From the NCBI GenBank assembly GCA_902604835.1, contig CACKZW010000005.1:1-64000 (forward strand): a DNA stretch of 64,000 bases, given 5' to 3'. A model generated the notes under the pieces. That model was not told the DNA's origin. It ran no database searches and was given only the letters and a program-made list of their open reading frames with translations. Within the stretch, counting starts at the first letter, position 1, and every line of letters starts with the position of its first letter. This document shows, piece after piece, positions 49,271 through 60,686 of this stretch. The position numbers and the translations under genes were made by a program. The DNA comes from an uncultured Candidatus Actinomarina sp. Lineage in GTDB: Bacteria; Actinomycetota; Acidimicrobiia; Actinomarinales; Actinomarinaceae.

Positions 49271-50345
49271 AACATTAATAGGAAAGCTTACAGCTATCGT
49301 TGAATCTCAAAAAAAGTTAGAAGAGGAATTGTCCAAAGTGGACATTTCAAATGATCCAAAGAAATATGCTGAGATGGCAAAAAAACACAGTGATATGTCA
49401 TCAATAGTTGAATTATTTAATCAATGGGAAACACTGAACTCTGATATATCTGACGCCGAAGAGCTTTTGGCCGAAGAAAATGATGAGGAAATGAAAAATG
49501 AATATGTAGAGATTATTAAAAACTCTTCGTCAGAGATTGAGACCATTGTTACAAAAATTAAGGTAGGTTTGTTGCCTAAAGACCCTTCAGATGAAAAAGA
49601 TGTACTTGTAGAGATAAGACCCGGTGCTGGTGGGGAAGAGGCCTCAATCTGGGTTGGTGATTTATATAAAATGTATACCCGTTATGCAGAGAGAAATTCA
49701 TGGAAAGTTGAAAAAATTGAAGTGACTGACTCTGATATGGGTGGCTATAGCAAGATAATTTTTGCTATTAAATCTAAAGGAGTATATTCAAAACTTAAGT
49801 ACGAAGCCGGGGCACATCGGGTTCAACGTATTCCAAAAACTGAATCACAAGGTAGAGTCCATACATCAATAGCTACTGTCGCTGTTCTGCCTGAAGCTGA
49901 AGAAGTTGACTTAGATATTGATCAAAACGATTTGAAAGTAGATGTTTATAGATCAAGTGGTCCTGGTGGTCAAAGCGTCAATACTACCGATTCAGCCGTA
50001 CGAATAACATATATACCAACTGGTTTAGTTGTTTCATGCCAAGATGAAAAATCTCAACTACAAAACAAAGAAAAAGCCATGAGAATCTTAAGAGCTAGAT
50101 TACTTAAAGCCAGACAAGACGAAGCTGAAGCTGAACGGGCAAAAAATAGGAAAGAACAAGTTGGTTCAGGTGAGCGTTCTGACAAAATTAGAACTTACAA
50201 CTATAAAGACAATAGGGTCTCTGATCACCGAATTAATCTAACATTAAAAAAATTAGACCAGGTACTTGATGGAGATTTAGATGGTTTTATTGAGGCATTA
50301 ATTGCAGACAATGAAACAACAAGACTTGCTAACTTAGAGGATTAA
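49263..50345 (+). CDS. prfA: Peptide chain release factor 1
   Basis: Releases nascent chains at UAA and UAG. The 360-residue protein has the RF1-type VQRIPKTESQGRVHTS (a PxT tripeptide, here PKT) and the GGQ loop GPGGQSVNTTDSAVRI. It is clearly RF1 and not RF2, which is encoded at 11440. It overlaps DUF1385 by 8 nt and is followed 1 bp later by prmC, whose product methylates its GGQ Gln. Confidence 0.96.
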   Translation: MDETLIGKLTAIVESQKKLEEELSKVDISNDPKKYAEMAKKHSDMSSIVELFNQWETLNSDISDAEELLAEENDEEMKNEYVEIIKNSSSEIETIVTKIKVGLLPKDPSDEKDVLVEIRPGAGGEEASIWVGDLYKMYTRYAERNSWKVEKIEVTDSDMGGYSKIIFAIKSKGVYSKLKYEAGAHRVQRIPKTESQGRVHTSIATVAVLPEAEEVDLDIDQNDLKVDVYRSSGPGGQSVNTTDSAVRITYIPTGLVVSCQDEKSQLQNKEKAMRILRARLLKARQDEAEAERAKNRKEQVGSGERSDKIRTYNYKDNRVSDHRINLTLKKLDQVLDGDLDGFIEALIADNETTRLANLED

Positions 50346-50346
50346 T

Positions 50347-51099
50347 TTGGATATTAAATCTATCCCGAATCATGAACTTGAAAGATTAAAGCAAAAAGCT
50401 CAGGAATTATCAGGAAGTAAGACAGATTTTCATACTGAATATTCATCTTTATTAGCTCGAAGGCTAAACAATGAACCACTTCAATATATTGAAGAGTTCA
50501 TGCCTTTTTATACTGTTCAATTAAGAGTTGATGAAAGAGCACTTATACCAAGACCTGAAACAGAGTATCTTATCGAAGTCATTAAAAATAAGGTAATGGA
50601 TCCAAAAAGCATATTAGATGTTGGAACTGGTTCAGGATGTATCAGTATTATGTTGAAGTCGCTTTACCAAAATGCAAATGTGACAGGCATTGACATTTCT
50701 CCAAATGCTATTGAACTTGCAAAAGAGAATGCGATATTAAATAATTTAGACGTAAATTTTATTGAATCTGATTTGTTTGAAAATGTCCCAGAAAATAATT
50801 TCGATCTAATTGTTGCAAATCTTCCTTATATTCCAACAAGTGATATCAAGACACTTGATATTGAGGTTTTAAATTTTGAACCTTTGAATGCTCTGGATGG
50901 TGGAGATGATGACGGTACTGATATTATTAAAAATCTTATCTCACAAATTGATGAAAAAGATGTCAACGATGTAGAAATATTCTTAGAGATTGATTCTCGA
51001 TTTTCGGAGAAGATAATTAAATTATTGAATAACTACGAAGAAGTAGAATTATTAAAGGACTTAGCCGATAAAGATAGGTACATATATGCAAGGCGATAG
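50347..51099 (+). CDS. prmC: Release factor glutamine methyltransferase
   Basis: Methylates the Gln of the GGQ motif of RF1 and RF2. The 250-residue protein has an N-terminal helical part, IPRPETEYLIE near residue 67, the SAM loop ILDVGTGSGC near residue 89, and VANLPYIPTSD where the catalytic motif NPPY would normally stand (residues 158-161 are NLPY). The TTG start follows prfA by 1 bp, and the end overlaps tsaC by 14 nt. The P-to-L change is at the second position of the motif. Confidence 0.9.
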   Translation: MDIKSIPNHELERLKQKAQELSGSKTDFHTEYSSLLARRLNNEPLQYIEEFMPFYTVQLRVDERALIPRPETEYLIEVIKNKVMDPKSILDVGTGSGCISIMLKSLYQNANVTGIDISPNAIELAKENAILNNLDVNFIESDLFENVPENNFDLIVANLPYIPTSDIKTLDIEVLNFEPLNALDGGDDDGTDIIKNLISQIDEKDVNDVEIFLEIDSRFSEKIIKLLNNYEEVELLKDLADKDRYIYARR

Positions 51100-51667
51100 C
51101 ATTCAGTTAGCTACAAAAGCACTTAATGAAAATTCGGTTGTTGGAATTCCAACGGAAACAGTTTATGGTATCGGAGTTAATCCCTATTCAGAAGAAGCAG
51201 TTAAAAAATTGTTTGAAATTAAAGAAAGAGATGACTCAAAACCTATCTCTCTTCTGATTCCATCTTACAATTACTTAAATCAATTAAATTTAGTTACCCA
51301 GGTCCCAGAAATAGTTGATTTATATTGGCCGGGACCCCTAACTGCAGTTGTAGAGACAAACGAAGAATTTGCTGATGGAGTTGGAACTAAACAACCACAT
51401 ACAATTGGTTTAAGAGTCCCTGAGAATGAAACTGCTCTTCAGCTTTTAAATGAAATTGGTCCACTTGCCGTGACTAGTGCCAATGTTTCAGGTGAGAAAG
51501 AGGCAACTGACAATGATGAAGCTTTTACCATGTTTGGAGATGACATTGCTTACTACTTAGAAGGAAAAGCTGTTCATGGTGATGGATCAACAGTCGTAGA
51601 TTTTAGAGTTACTGGTGGAGAAATTTTACGTCAAGGGCCACTTAAATGGCCACCGACTTACTGTTAG
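51086..51667 (+). CDS. tsaC: L-threonylcarbamoyladenylate synthase (TsaC/Sua5)
   Basis: Makes the activated threonylcarbamoyl used for t6A37 in ANN-decoding tRNAs. The 193-residue YrdC-domain protein has GIPTETVYGIGVNPYSEEAVKKLFEIK, KPISLLI, WPGPLTAVVE, HTIGLRVPEN and AVTSANVSGE. It lacks the extra C-terminal Sua5 domain, as in TsaC. It overlaps prmC by 14 nt; the adjacency is typical. It is 9 bp before glyA. Confidence 0.94.
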   Translation: MQGDSIQLATKALNENSVVGIPTETVYGIGVNPYSEEAVKKLFEIKERDDSKPISLLIPSYNYLNQLNLVTQVPEIVDLYWPGPLTAVVETNEEFADGVGTKQPHTIGLRVPENETALQLLNEIGPLAVTSANVSGEKEATDNDEAFTMFGDDIAYYLEGKAVHGDGSTVVDFRVTGGEILRQGPLKWPPTYC

Positions 51668-51676
51668 AGTGTAGAT

Positions 51677-52939
51677 ATGGAAAATACTGGAGCATTAAAC
51701 ACAGAATTATTTGAGACTGATGACGAGATTGCATCTTTAATTAATGATGATTTAGAACGTCAAAACTCTCATATTCACCTTATAGCTTCAGAAAATTTTG
51801 CTTCAAAAGCCGTTATGCAAGCATCAGGATCAATCCTTACCAATAAGTACTCAGAAGGATTTCCAGGAAAAAGATATTACGAAGGCTGTGAGACTGTTGA
51901 TGAAATCGAGCAACTAGCAATAGATAGAGCTTGTAAATTATTTGAGGCAGATCATGCAAACGTTCAGCCCCATTCTGGGTCCTCAGCAAATATGGCAGTG
52001 TATCTGAACTTACTAGAAGCTGGAGATACCGTTATGGGCATGGCACTAGATCAAGGTGGTCACTTAACCCATGGATCACCAGTGAATTTCTCTGGGAGAA
52101 TATACAACTTTGTTGGATATGGATTAGATCAGGATACTGAGTTAATCGATATGGACAAAGTAAAACAATTAGCTGAGGAAACTAAGCCAAAATTATTAAT
52201 TGCTGGATATTCTTCTTATTCACAAAATTTGGATTACGCAGCATTCCGAGAAATAGCTGATTCAGTTGGTGCTTATTTTATGGTTGATGCAGCTCACTTC
52301 ATAGGACTTGTTGCAGGCAAAGCTGTTGAAAATCCAATGAAATACGCTGACGTAGTTACAGCAACAACTCACAAAGCACTTAGAGGGCCTAGGGGTGGAA
52401 TTATTCTTTCTACTGAGGAATTTGCAAAAGGTGTAGACAAAAATATTTTTCCAGGAGCTCAGGGTGGAGCTTTAAATAATCAAATTGCAGCTAAAGCTGT
52501 TTGTTTCAAAGAAGCATTGTCCAGTGAGTTCCAAGACTACACAAAACAAATTCTAAAAAATGCTTCAGCTCTATCTGATTCCTTTATAAATGAAGGGCTA
52601 AGAGTTGTCAGTGGTGGTACAACCAATCATATTGTATTAGTAGATACTGGAAGTGTTGATGAAGAATTGACTGGAAAAGATGCAGGAACGTTATTAAATG
52701 ATATGGGAATTACTTTAAATAGAAATGCAATTCCATTTGATAAAAGATCACCTTTTGTAACTTCTGGTATCAGAATGGGCACTCCAGCAACAACTACTTG
52801 TGGGATGAAAGAAGAAGAATTAACAAAAGTAGGAAATCTAATTTCTGAAATTCTTAAAAATAGATCTGATGAAAACAAACTCAATGAATTAAAGAGTGAA
52901 GTGAGTAATCTAGCATCACAATTTCAACCATATGTCTAA
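51677..52939 (+). CDS. glyA: Serine hydroxymethyltransferase
   Basis: PLP enzyme that interconverts serine and glycine and makes methylene-tetrahydrofolate. The 420-residue protein has [12 protein letters not shown] near residue 35, YPSKRYYEG-type ([11 protein letters not shown]), [15 protein letters not shown] near residue 95, and the PLP lysine in [15 protein letters not shown] near residue 234. It overlaps the small AtpZ-like gene by 8 nt, so it runs into the ATP synthase operon. Confidence 0.95.
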   Translation: MENTGALNTELFETDDEIASLINDDLERQNSHIHLIASENFASKAVMQASGSILTNKYSEGFPGKRYYEGCETVDEIEQLAIDRACKLFEADHANVQPHSGSSANMAVYLNLLEAGDTVMGMALDQGGHLTHGSPVNFSGRIYNFVGYGLDQDTELIDMDKVKQLAEETKPKLLIAGYSSYSQNLDYAAFREIADSVGAYFMVDAAHFIGLVAGKAVENPMKYADVVTATTHKALRGPRGGIILSTEEFAKGVDKNIFPGAQGGALNNQIAAKAVCFKEALSSEFQDYTKQILKNASALSDSFINEGLRVVSGGTTNHIVLVDTGSVDEELTGKDAGTLLNDMGITLNRNAIPFDKRSPFVTSGIRMGTPATTTCGMKEEELTKVGNLISEILKNRSDENKLNELKSEVSNLASQFQPYV

Positions 52940-53141
52940 AGACAAAAGAAAAATCAATCTTCAAGATTACGGTCCGGTAAGTTCATTCTCTACATCCATT
53001 ATTTCGGGTTTATTAGTAGGTCTTCTTGTTCAAAACTTTATTGGTTTTGAACCATATACTGTGATCTTTTTTATCTTTATAGGTTTTTACGATGGTTTTA
53101 GAAGGATGTGGAAAATTTCAAAAAAACTGGAACAAGAATAA
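52932..53141 (+). CDS. AtpZ/AtpI-like small membrane protein
   Basis: This 69-residue protein has two hydrophobic helices separated by a short polar loop ([13 protein letters not shown] and [12 protein letters not shown] regions). The C-terminus is basic ([13 protein letters not shown]). Position directly before atpI and atpB and the two-helix layout resemble AtpZ/AtpI accessory proteins of F-type ATP synthase assembly or Mg2+ supply. Sequence similarity is only suggestive. It overlaps glyA by 8 nt and the next gene by 1 nt. Confidence 0.6.
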   Translation: MSKDKRKINLQDYGPVSSFSTSIISGLLVGLLVQNFIGFEPYTVIFFIFIGFYDGFRRMWKISKKLEQE

Positions 53142-53545
53142 TGAATGTTGAATTAGTGCTTGCAACGAGAATGTTAAAGAGATCTTCAGTCATATATATA
53201 CTCTGTCCTTTATTTTTTCTTTTAAGATCTCAAAACGCATTTGTCACTTCATTGGTATCTGGAATTATTGTCGCAGTTGGTTTTTACCTGGGTGCTGTGA
53301 TAATGTCCTACTCTGCAAAAATCTCTTTAAGTTTTTATTATTTCGCAGCAATTTTTGGTTATATTTTCAGATTAATTTTTATATTTGGGCTTCTCTTATT
53401 ACTGAGAAGCTTATATTCTATTGATGAATTGGCAATGTCTTTGACAGTGCCAATCGTCTTTTTAAGTATGTTATTCTTAGAAATGGCTATGGTAATTAAG
53501 AGAAAAGACAGAGACTTAGATTGGGCAAATGATAACAGCAGCTGA
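53141..53545 (+). CDS. ATP synthase subunit I-like membrane protein
   Basis: From ATG 53141 the product is 134 residues with four membrane helices and short loops. The end is polar (KRKDRDLDWANDN). Position just before atpB and its helix number suit AtpI, an assembly factor. Sequence conservation in this family is low, so the call rests on context. An in-frame start at 53108 is rejected because it overlaps the upstream gene by 34 nt. It overlaps atpB by 17 nt. Confidence 0.62.
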   Translation: MNVELVLATRMLKRSSVIYILCPLFFLLRSQNAFVTSLVSGIIVAVGFYLGAVIMSYSAKISLSFYYFAAIFGYIFRLIFIFGLLLLLRSLYSIDELAMSLTVPIVFLSMLFLEMAMVIKRKDRDLDWANDNSS

Positions 53546-54335
53546 GACTTGTGATTTTATAAATAACGTTGTTTGTAAACCTGAAAACGTTAACTCATTA
53601 TTCGAATTTGGTAACTTCGGTTCATCTGATATATCACGTACTGAAATTCTGATACTTCTGGCAGCAATTATTCCGGTAGTTTTAATGTTTTTTGGACTTC
53701 GAAAGAAATCAGTTGTTCCAGGAAGACTCCAATCAGTCATTGAAAGTATATTTACTTTTGTAAAAGATGAAATAGCTTTGGGTGTTATTGGTAGGGGTGG
53801 AGAAAAATTTACACCATATTTAATATCTGTTTTTATGTTCATTTTGGTTGGAAACCTCTTTGAGGTAACTCCATTAATAAACTTTCCTGTAACTTCAAGA
53901 ATGGCACTTCCTTTATTTTTAAGCCTTGTAACCTACGTAATCTTCCTATTTGTTGGGATTAGAACAGAGGGAATTAAGTATTTTACTAATCTTTTATGGC
54001 CTCCAGGTGTTCCGGTAGCATTAAAACCTTTAGTTGGCGCAATCGAATTAGTTTCCGTTCTTTTAGTAAGACCGTTCAGTTTAGCTGTACGATTGTTTGC
54101 AAACCTTGTAGCTGGTCACGTCATGCTCAGTCTTCTTCTTGCATCAGCATATTTCTTTGTAGTTCAGCCTGGAGTTGGAGAGTACATTATTTCAAAAGCT
54201 CCAGTTGGTTTAGCATGGTTTACCCTCGGTTTAGCAATATATGGTTTTGAATTAATAGTTTCCATTCTGCAGGCATACATATTTACTTTGTTGTCTGCAG
54301 TTTATATACAAACGTCTCTGCATCCAGAGCATTAA
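53529..54335 (+). CDS. atpB: F1Fo ATP synthase subunit a
   Basis: Forms the proton half-channels against the c-ring. The 268-residue protein has at least five helices, with the key Arg in LLVRPFSLAVRLFANLVAGHVM (near residue 183, the essential Arg before SLAVRLF). Further features are KPLVGAIELVSVLL and the C-terminal FELIVSILQAYIFTLLSAVYI. It overlaps the AtpI-like gene by 17 nt and is followed by a strong ribosome-binding site for atpE. Confidence 0.94.
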   Translation: MITAAETCDFINNVVCKPENVNSLFEFGNFGSSDISRTEILILLAAIIPVVLMFFGLRKKSVVPGRLQSVIESIFTFVKDEIALGVIGRGGEKFTPYLISVFMFILVGNLFEVTPLINFPVTSRMALPLFLSLVTYVIFLFVGIRTEGIKYFTNLLWPPGVPVALKPLVGAIELVSVLLVRPFSLAVRLFANLVAGHVMLSLLLASAYFFVVQPGVGEYIISKAPVGLAWFTLGLAIYGFELIVSILQAYIFTLLSAVYIQTSLHPEH

Positions 54336-54337
54336 TT

Positions 54338-54555
<218 letters not shown>

Positions 54556-54557
54556 AA

Positions 54558-55094
54558 ATGATGTTTTATTTAGATACATTTTTAGCAGAAGCAGAAGAAT
54601 CAAGTTCAGGAGTTGATTTACTTCTCCCTGCAACTTCAGAATTAGTAGCTGGAGTAGTGGCATTCGGGGTTGTATTTTTCTTTGTTTGGAAATGGGCTCT
54701 TCCTGCTCTAAACGAAACTCTTGATAAGAGATCTTCTGAAATTGAAGGTCAGATAAAAGAAGCTGAGAATACAAAAACAGAAGCTGAGAAATCTAAGCAG
54801 GAATATGATGCTTTAGTTTCTAATGCTGATGCAGAAGTTCAAAAAATTATTGATGAAGGAAAGCAAGCAGCAGAAAAAATTAAAGAAGATGCTTTATCAG
54901 AAGCTCGTGCAGAAGCAGAAGCTATTATTGAAAAAGCTAAATCAGATTCAGATGCTGAAAAAGAAAGAGTTTCCTCTGAACTAAAAAGTGAAGTTGCAGA
55001 CTTATCATTAGAAATTTCTCAAAAAGTTGCTTCTTCAATGTCTGAAGCTGATCAAAAAAAACTTATAGATAAATTTATTAAGGAGTTGAATTAG
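54558..55094 (+). CDS. atpF: F1Fo ATP synthase subunit b
   Basis: The 178-residue peripheral stalk protein has an N-terminal membrane helix (about residues 33-52, VAGVVAFGVVFFFVWKW) and a long charged coiled coil rich in Glu, Lys and Ala. The family segment ALNETLDKRSSEIEGQIKEAE follows the helix. It begins with about 30 acidic residues before the membrane helix, as in other actinobacteria. Gaps of 2 bp before and 4 bp after link it to atpE and atpH. Confidence 0.93.
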   Translation: MMFYLDTFLAEAEESSSGVDLLLPATSELVAGVVAFGVVFFFVWKWALPALNETLDKRSSEIEGQIKEAENTKTEAEKSKQEYDALVSNADAEVQKIIDEGKQAAEKIKEDALSEARAEAEAIIEKAKSDSDAEKERVSSELKSEVADLSLEISQKVASSMSEADQKKLIDKFIKELN

Positions 55095-55098
55095 ATAA

Positions 55099-55626
55099 AT
55101 GTCTGTTGACTCTTTTTCAAAAGGAATTGTTGAAATAATTTCATCATCTAAAGATGCTGAAAGGGTAGAAAATGAAATCCTCCAAGTTTTCAATGCACTT
55201 TCAAAAAGCTCTGAAGCATTAGATGTTTTTAGAAATTTTGGTATTCCTGTTGAAAAGAAGATAGAAGCAGTAAATGCTTTACTAGGTAATAGAGTGTTAC
55301 CACTAACTCTTGATTTAATAACGTTAACAATATCTCAAGGATTTGGTGATAACCTCTCTGACATTGAAAGCTCTGTAGCAAACTATATTGCTGAAAAAAG
55401 AGGAGCGTCAGTAGCAAAAGTTGTTACCGCAGTCGAATTAGATGCTAAAACTCAAAAGAGTTTAAAAACAGCTTTAAAGAAAAAACTTGGAACCGATGTT
55501 GATTTGAAAGTTGATATAGACCCAAATGTATTGGGTGGTTTAAGTGTAAGTGTTGGAGAGAGAACATTTGACGGATTAATTTCCTCGAAAATCTCTGAGA
55601 TTAAAACAGTTTTAGAAAGTAGGTAA
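55099..55626 (+). CDS. atpH: F1Fo ATP synthase subunit delta
   Basis: The 175-residue protein links F1 to the peripheral stalk. It has the N-terminal helical domain ([31 protein letters not shown]) and the C-terminal domain with [26 protein letters not shown] and [25 protein letters not shown], a typical OSCP/delta ending. It is not fused to subunit b, unlike in mycobacteria. It lies between atpF and atpA. Confidence 0.94.
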   Translation: MSVDSFSKGIVEIISSSKDAERVENEILQVFNALSKSSEALDVFRNFGIPVEKKIEAVNALLGNRVLPLTLDLITLTISQGFGDNLSDIESSVANYIAEKRGASVAKVVTAVELDAKTQKSLKTALKKKLGTDVDLKVDIDPNVLGGLSVSVGERTFDGLISSKISEIKTVLESR

Positions 55627-55627
55627 A

Positions 55628-57145
55628 TTGAGCGAATTTAATATTGATGCAAAACAAATTTCAGATTCACTGAAAGATACATTAGGTAATTGGCAAGATT
55701 CTGTAAAAGATGATCTTGTTGGTAGCGTATCTGCAGTCGCCGATGGTGTAGCAAGGGTAAGAGGTTTAGAAAATGTTATGGCCTCTGAACTTCTTGAATT
55801 CCCAGGTGGTTTAGTAGGTGTTGCATTAAACCTTGAAGAAGATTCAATTGGTGTTGTTTTAATGGGTGATTCAAATCACATTGAAGAAGGAATGCCAGTA
55901 AAACAAACAGGAGAAGTACTTTCTATTGGTGTCGGAGATGGATTTTTAGGTAGGGTTATTGATCCTTTAGGAAATCCAATCGATGGTAAAGGACCTATCG
56001 AATTTAGTGAAAGAAGACGTTTAGAGTTGCAAGCACCTTCCGTTGTTGAAAGACAGCCTGTAGGTGAGCCACTTCAAACAGGAATTAAAGCAATTGACTC
56101 AATGATTCCAATTGGTAGGGGCCAAAGAGAATTAATCATTGGTGATAGACAAATAGGTAAAACAGCTGTTGCCGTTGATACCATAATCAATCAAAAAGAT
56201 ACCGATGTGAAATGTATTTACGTAGCTATTGGTCAAAAATCATCTACTGTTGCTGAAGTTGTTCAAAGATTTGAAGATGAGGGAGTGTTAGATAAAACAG
56301 TTATTGTAAATGCACCTGCATCTGCTGCTGCAGCTCTTCAAATGTATGCTCCTTATGCTGGTTCAGCTATTGGACAGCATTGGATGTATAACGGTCAACA
56401 TGGTCTTATTGTATTTGATGATTTATCCAAGCAGGCAATTGCATATAGACAGATTTCACTTTTACTAAGACGACCTCCAGGAAGAGAGGCTTATCCAGGT
56501 GACGTTTTCTATCTGCACTCAAGGCTTTTAGAGCGTTGTGCAAAAGTAAGTGAAGAGCTAGGTGGAGGATCTCTAACAGGTCTACCAATTATTGAAACAA
56601 AAGCTGGTGACGTATCTGCTTTTATTCCAACTAACGTGATTTCAATTACTGATGGTCAAATATATCTAGAGTCTGAACTCTTTTACTCTGGTGTAAGACC
56701 AGCTGTAAACCCTGGTACATCAGTATCAAGAGTGGGTGGTTCTGCTCAAACCAAAGCTATGAAGAAAGTCTCTGGTCCGTTAAGAATCAACCTTGCACAA
56801 TTTAGAGAATTAGAAGCATTCGCGGAGTTTGGATCAGATTTGGATGCAGCTTCACAAGCCCAACTCGATAGAGGTCGAAGAGTTGTTGAATTATTGAAAC
56901 AACCACAATACAAACCAGTCCCTGTTGAAGAACAGGTTGTATCACTGTATGCAGTAACAGAAGGTTTTCTAGATGTTGTAGACCCTGCAGACATTCCACA
57001 AGCTGAGAAAGATCTCGTAGATTTTATAAAAACAAGACATTCTGAAGTTATTAATTCAATAAAAACTACAGGTGAACTACCTGAAGATGAATTAAAAGCT
57101 GCTGTCGAGGCTTTTGTAAATACATTAGAGAAGAAAGAAGAGTAA
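55628..57145 (+). CDS. atpA: F1Fo ATP synthase subunit alpha
   Basis: Non-catalytic nucleotide-binding subunit of F1. The 505-residue protein has Walker A GDRQIGKT near residue 171, the [19 protein letters not shown] beta-barrel segment, [10 protein letters not shown], and the [17 protein letters not shown] signature near residue 358. The TTG start is 1 bp after atpH. Gene order (delta before alpha) is standard. Confidence 0.97.
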   Translation: MSEFNIDAKQISDSLKDTLGNWQDSVKDDLVGSVSAVADGVARVRGLENVMASELLEFPGGLVGVALNLEEDSIGVVLMGDSNHIEEGMPVKQTGEVLSIGVGDGFLGRVIDPLGNPIDGKGPIEFSERRRLELQAPSVVERQPVGEPLQTGIKAIDSMIPIGRGQRELIIGDRQIGKTAVAVDTIINQKDTDVKCIYVAIGQKSSTVAEVVQRFEDEGVLDKTVIVNAPASAAAALQMYAPYAGSAIGQHWMYNGQHGLIVFDDLSKQAIAYRQISLLLRRPPGREAYPGDVFYLHSRLLERCAKVSEELGGGSLTGLPIIETKAGDVSAFIPTNVISITDGQIYLESELFYSGVRPAVNPGTSVSRVGGSAQTKAMKKVSGPLRINLAQFRELEAFAEFGSDLDAASQAQLDRGRRVVELLKQPQYKPVPVEEQVVSLYAVTEGFLDVVDPADIPQAEKDLVDFIKTRHSEVINSIKTTGELPEDELKAAVEAFVNTLEKKEE

Positions 57146-57148
57146 TAA

Positions 57149-58018
57149 GTGGCAAGTGCTGAATTACGAATAATAAATAGGAGAATAAAGAGTGTTAAAT
57201 CAACTAAAAAAATCACTCGTGCAATGGAACTAATTGCTTCTTCTAGAATCGTTAAAGCACAACAACGCCTTACTTCATCAAATAATTACACCAATCTTCT
57301 CTCTCAAATTGTTGAAGAACTTACTGGCAGTGGCAATATGCCAACTTCACCAATTGTAGAGGGTACGAAAAAAATAACTCTCGTAGTTATTACATCCGAT
57401 CGTGGTTTAGCTGGGGCATACAACACAAATATTTTAAAGTTAGCTGAAATAAGAAAAGCAGAATATGAACAAGCAAAAAATAGTGTTGAAATCGTTACTG
57501 TTGGTAAGAAAGCAAATGGATACTTTAAATACAGAAATATTGAACCTAAACAAAATTATGAGGGAATTACCGACGAACCTAACTTTGAAAATGCATTAGA
57601 AATAATGACTCCTCTGGTTCAAGAATTTTATGAAGGAAAAACAAATCAAATTGAAATTGTCTATACCGAGTATCAATCTGCAATGACACAGACAGCCCTT
57701 TATAAGACAGTACTTCCCTTCGAAGTTGAACAGATTGCTAAAGAAATTGAATCAGTTGGTGGTTACACTTTCGAACCCTCAGCTAGTCAGGTCTTAAGTA
57801 ATATTATTCCTAAATACACAAACGCAACTATTTTTTCAGCGCTCTTGAATGCTTCAACATCTGAACATGCATCTAGAATGCGTGCCATGAAAGCAGCTAC
57901 AGAAAATGCAGAAGAATTAATCAAGATTTTATCAAGACAGAGTAATCAAGCTCGACAGGCTGAGATTACAACAGAGATTTCAGAAATTGTTGGTGGAGCG
58001 GAAGCTTTAGCCGGGTAA
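57149..58018 (+). CDS. atpG: F1Fo ATP synthase subunit gamma
   Basis: Central rotor shaft. The 289-residue protein starts ASAELRIINRRIKSVKSTKKITRAMELIASSR (read in parts), the conserved N-terminal helix. It has VITSDRGLAGAYN near residue 81 and the C-terminal EHASRMRAMKAATENAEELI, followed by ARQAEITTEISEIVGGAEAL. The start is GTG, 3 bp after atpA. Confidence 0.96.
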   Translation: MASAELRIINRRIKSVKSTKKITRAMELIASSRIVKAQQRLTSSNNYTNLLSQIVEELTGSGNMPTSPIVEGTKKITLVVITSDRGLAGAYNTNILKLAEIRKAEYEQAKNSVEIVTVGKKANGYFKYRNIEPKQNYEGITDEPNFENALEIMTPLVQEFYEGKTNQIEIVYTEYQSAMTQTALYKTVLPFEVEQIAKEIESVGGYTFEPSASQVLSNIIPKYTNATIFSALLNASTSEHASRMRAMKAATENAEELIKILSRQSNQARQAEITTEISEIVGGAEALAG

Positions 58019-58029
58019 GGAGAAAATAA

Positions 58030-59448
<1,419 letters not shown>

Positions 59449-59766
59449 ATGTTTGTTGAGGTAGTATCTCCTGAAGAAAGTTGTTTTACAGGTGATGCCA
59501 CAATGGTTATTTCTAGAACTCCAAATGGTGAGATTGGTATTTTAGATGGCCATGAGCCAACAGTTGCAACTCTTGTCCCTGGTGGTTTAACAATCGAACA
59601 TGATAGCCAGAGAACATCATTTGCCATTTCTGGTGGAATTTTACAGATAACCGGAGAGAAAGTTATTGTACTTGGCGAACTTGTAGAAAAAATTGATGGC
59701 GATCATGACAAAGCCATTGAAATTGGTCAAGAATTAGCTAAGAAGACATTTACCTCAGACGAATAA
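59449..59766 (+). CDS. atpC: F1Fo ATP synthase subunit epsilon
   Basis: The 105-residue protein keeps the N-terminal beta-sandwich (VEVVSPEESCFTGDATMV, GEIGILDGHEPTVATLVPGG). The C-terminal helical part is very short compared with the 130-140 residues of many bacteria, which may limit its inhibitory role. Short epsilon subunits are common in actinobacteria. It starts directly after atpD and overlaps the next gene by 1 nt. Confidence 0.93.
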   Translation: MFVEVVSPEESCFTGDATMVISRTPNGEIGILDGHEPTVATLVPGGLTIEHDSQRTSFAISGGILQITGEKVIVLGELVEKIDGDHDKAIEIGQELAKKTFTSDE

Positions 59767-60596
59767 TGGCAACAATTCTTGCTTTTCACGCACATCCTGA
59801 TGATGAAAGCGTCTCGACTGGTGTTACCTTAGCTAAATATGCAGATGAAGGTCATCGAGTTGTTGTTGTTACAGCAACTGATGGTTCAGCTGGTGAAATT
59901 CATAACTATGAAAACCCAGAAGAGTTATTTCCAAAATTGGCTGAAATGCGAAAAGAGGAACTTGAAAAAAGTTTAGATGCTCTAGGTGTAAAAGAATATG
60001 AGTGGCTTGGATATAAAGACTCTGGAATGATGGGCACAGAGGAGAACAATGATCCTGATTGTTTTTGGAGACAAGATTATTTTGGACCTGTAGGCAAGCT
60101 TGTGACAGAAATAAGAAAATATAAACCTGATGTTTTAATAACTTATGATCCATTTGGGGGATATGGGCATCCTGATCATATTCAGACACATAGAGTTGGA
60201 ACAGCTGCGTTTTTTGCAGCTGGTGATGTCGACAAGTTTCCATTAAAAGATGGAGAAGAGGTATGGATTCCAGAAAGACTTTATTTTAATGCGTGGTCAA
60301 AATCGAGAATCCAAGCAAGACGAACTCAAATGTATGAGGCTGGAATATTAACTGAAGACGAGTTTAACGCATTTAATCCTATCGGAAGTGATAATGAAGA
60401 TATTGATGTTGAAATAGATGGAACAAAGTATATTGAACATAAAATTAATTCCATGAAAGCTCATCGAAGTCAGTTTAAAGATGATTGGTGGGGTTTCAAT
60501 ATACCGGTTGAATTTCAAAAAGATTTTTTAGGCTATGAAAACTACATACTTGCTTTCAATAGAGGGTCCTGGTTTTCGGAATCTGAACTTGTTTAG
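59766..60596 (+). CDS. PIG-L deacetylase family, probable mycothiol S-conjugate amidase (Mca)
   Basis: The 276-residue zinc hydrolase has the family metal-binding motif AHPDDES at residues 8-14 and GHPDHIQTH near residue 136. Actinobacterial members include MshB (mycothiol synthesis) and Mca (detoxification). The length and the segment TATDGSAGEIHN suit Mca slightly better, but the choice is not certain. It overlaps atpC by 1 nt and ends the long operon. The mycoredoxin-like protein at 16527 supports mycothiol chemistry in this organism. Confidence 0.78.
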   Translation: MATILAFHAHPDDESVSTGVTLAKYADEGHRVVVVTATDGSAGEIHNYENPEELFPKLAEMRKEELEKSLDALGVKEYEWLGYKDSGMMGTEENNDPDCFWRQDYFGPVGKLVTEIRKYKPDVLITYDPFGGYGHPDHIQTHRVGTAAFFAAGDVDKFPLKDGEEVWIPERLYFNAWSKSRIQARRTQMYEAGILTEDEFNAFNPIGSDNEDIDVEIDGTKYIEHKINSMKAHRSQFKDDWWGFNIPVEFQKDFLGYENYILAFNRGSWFSESELV

Positions 60597-60620
60597 AGCT
60601 TAACAATTATATATTTTCTA

Positions 60621-60652
60621 TTTACTTAACGTTTACCTTTCATTGTTAGATT
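60621..60652 (+). promoter_or_regulatory. Candidate Pho-box and promoter of pstS
   Basis: TTTAC occurs at 60621-60625 and 60632-60636, an 11 bp direct-repeat spacing as in PhoB/PhoP boxes. A TAGATT -10-like hexamer (60647-60652) lies about 10 bp downstream, the usual geometry when the box replaces the -35. Only two half-sites are clear. The sequence is not identical to known actinobacterial PhoP boxes. Confidence 0.45.
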
Positions 60653-60686
60653 GAAACTAATTAATGAGATTAATGAAAGGAAATCA

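Noticed and set aside
60651..60686. Earlier start of pstS
   Set aside because: It would put a polar, charged extension ahead of the lipoprotein signal and overlap the probable transcription start; ATG 60687 has a proper ribosome-binding site.
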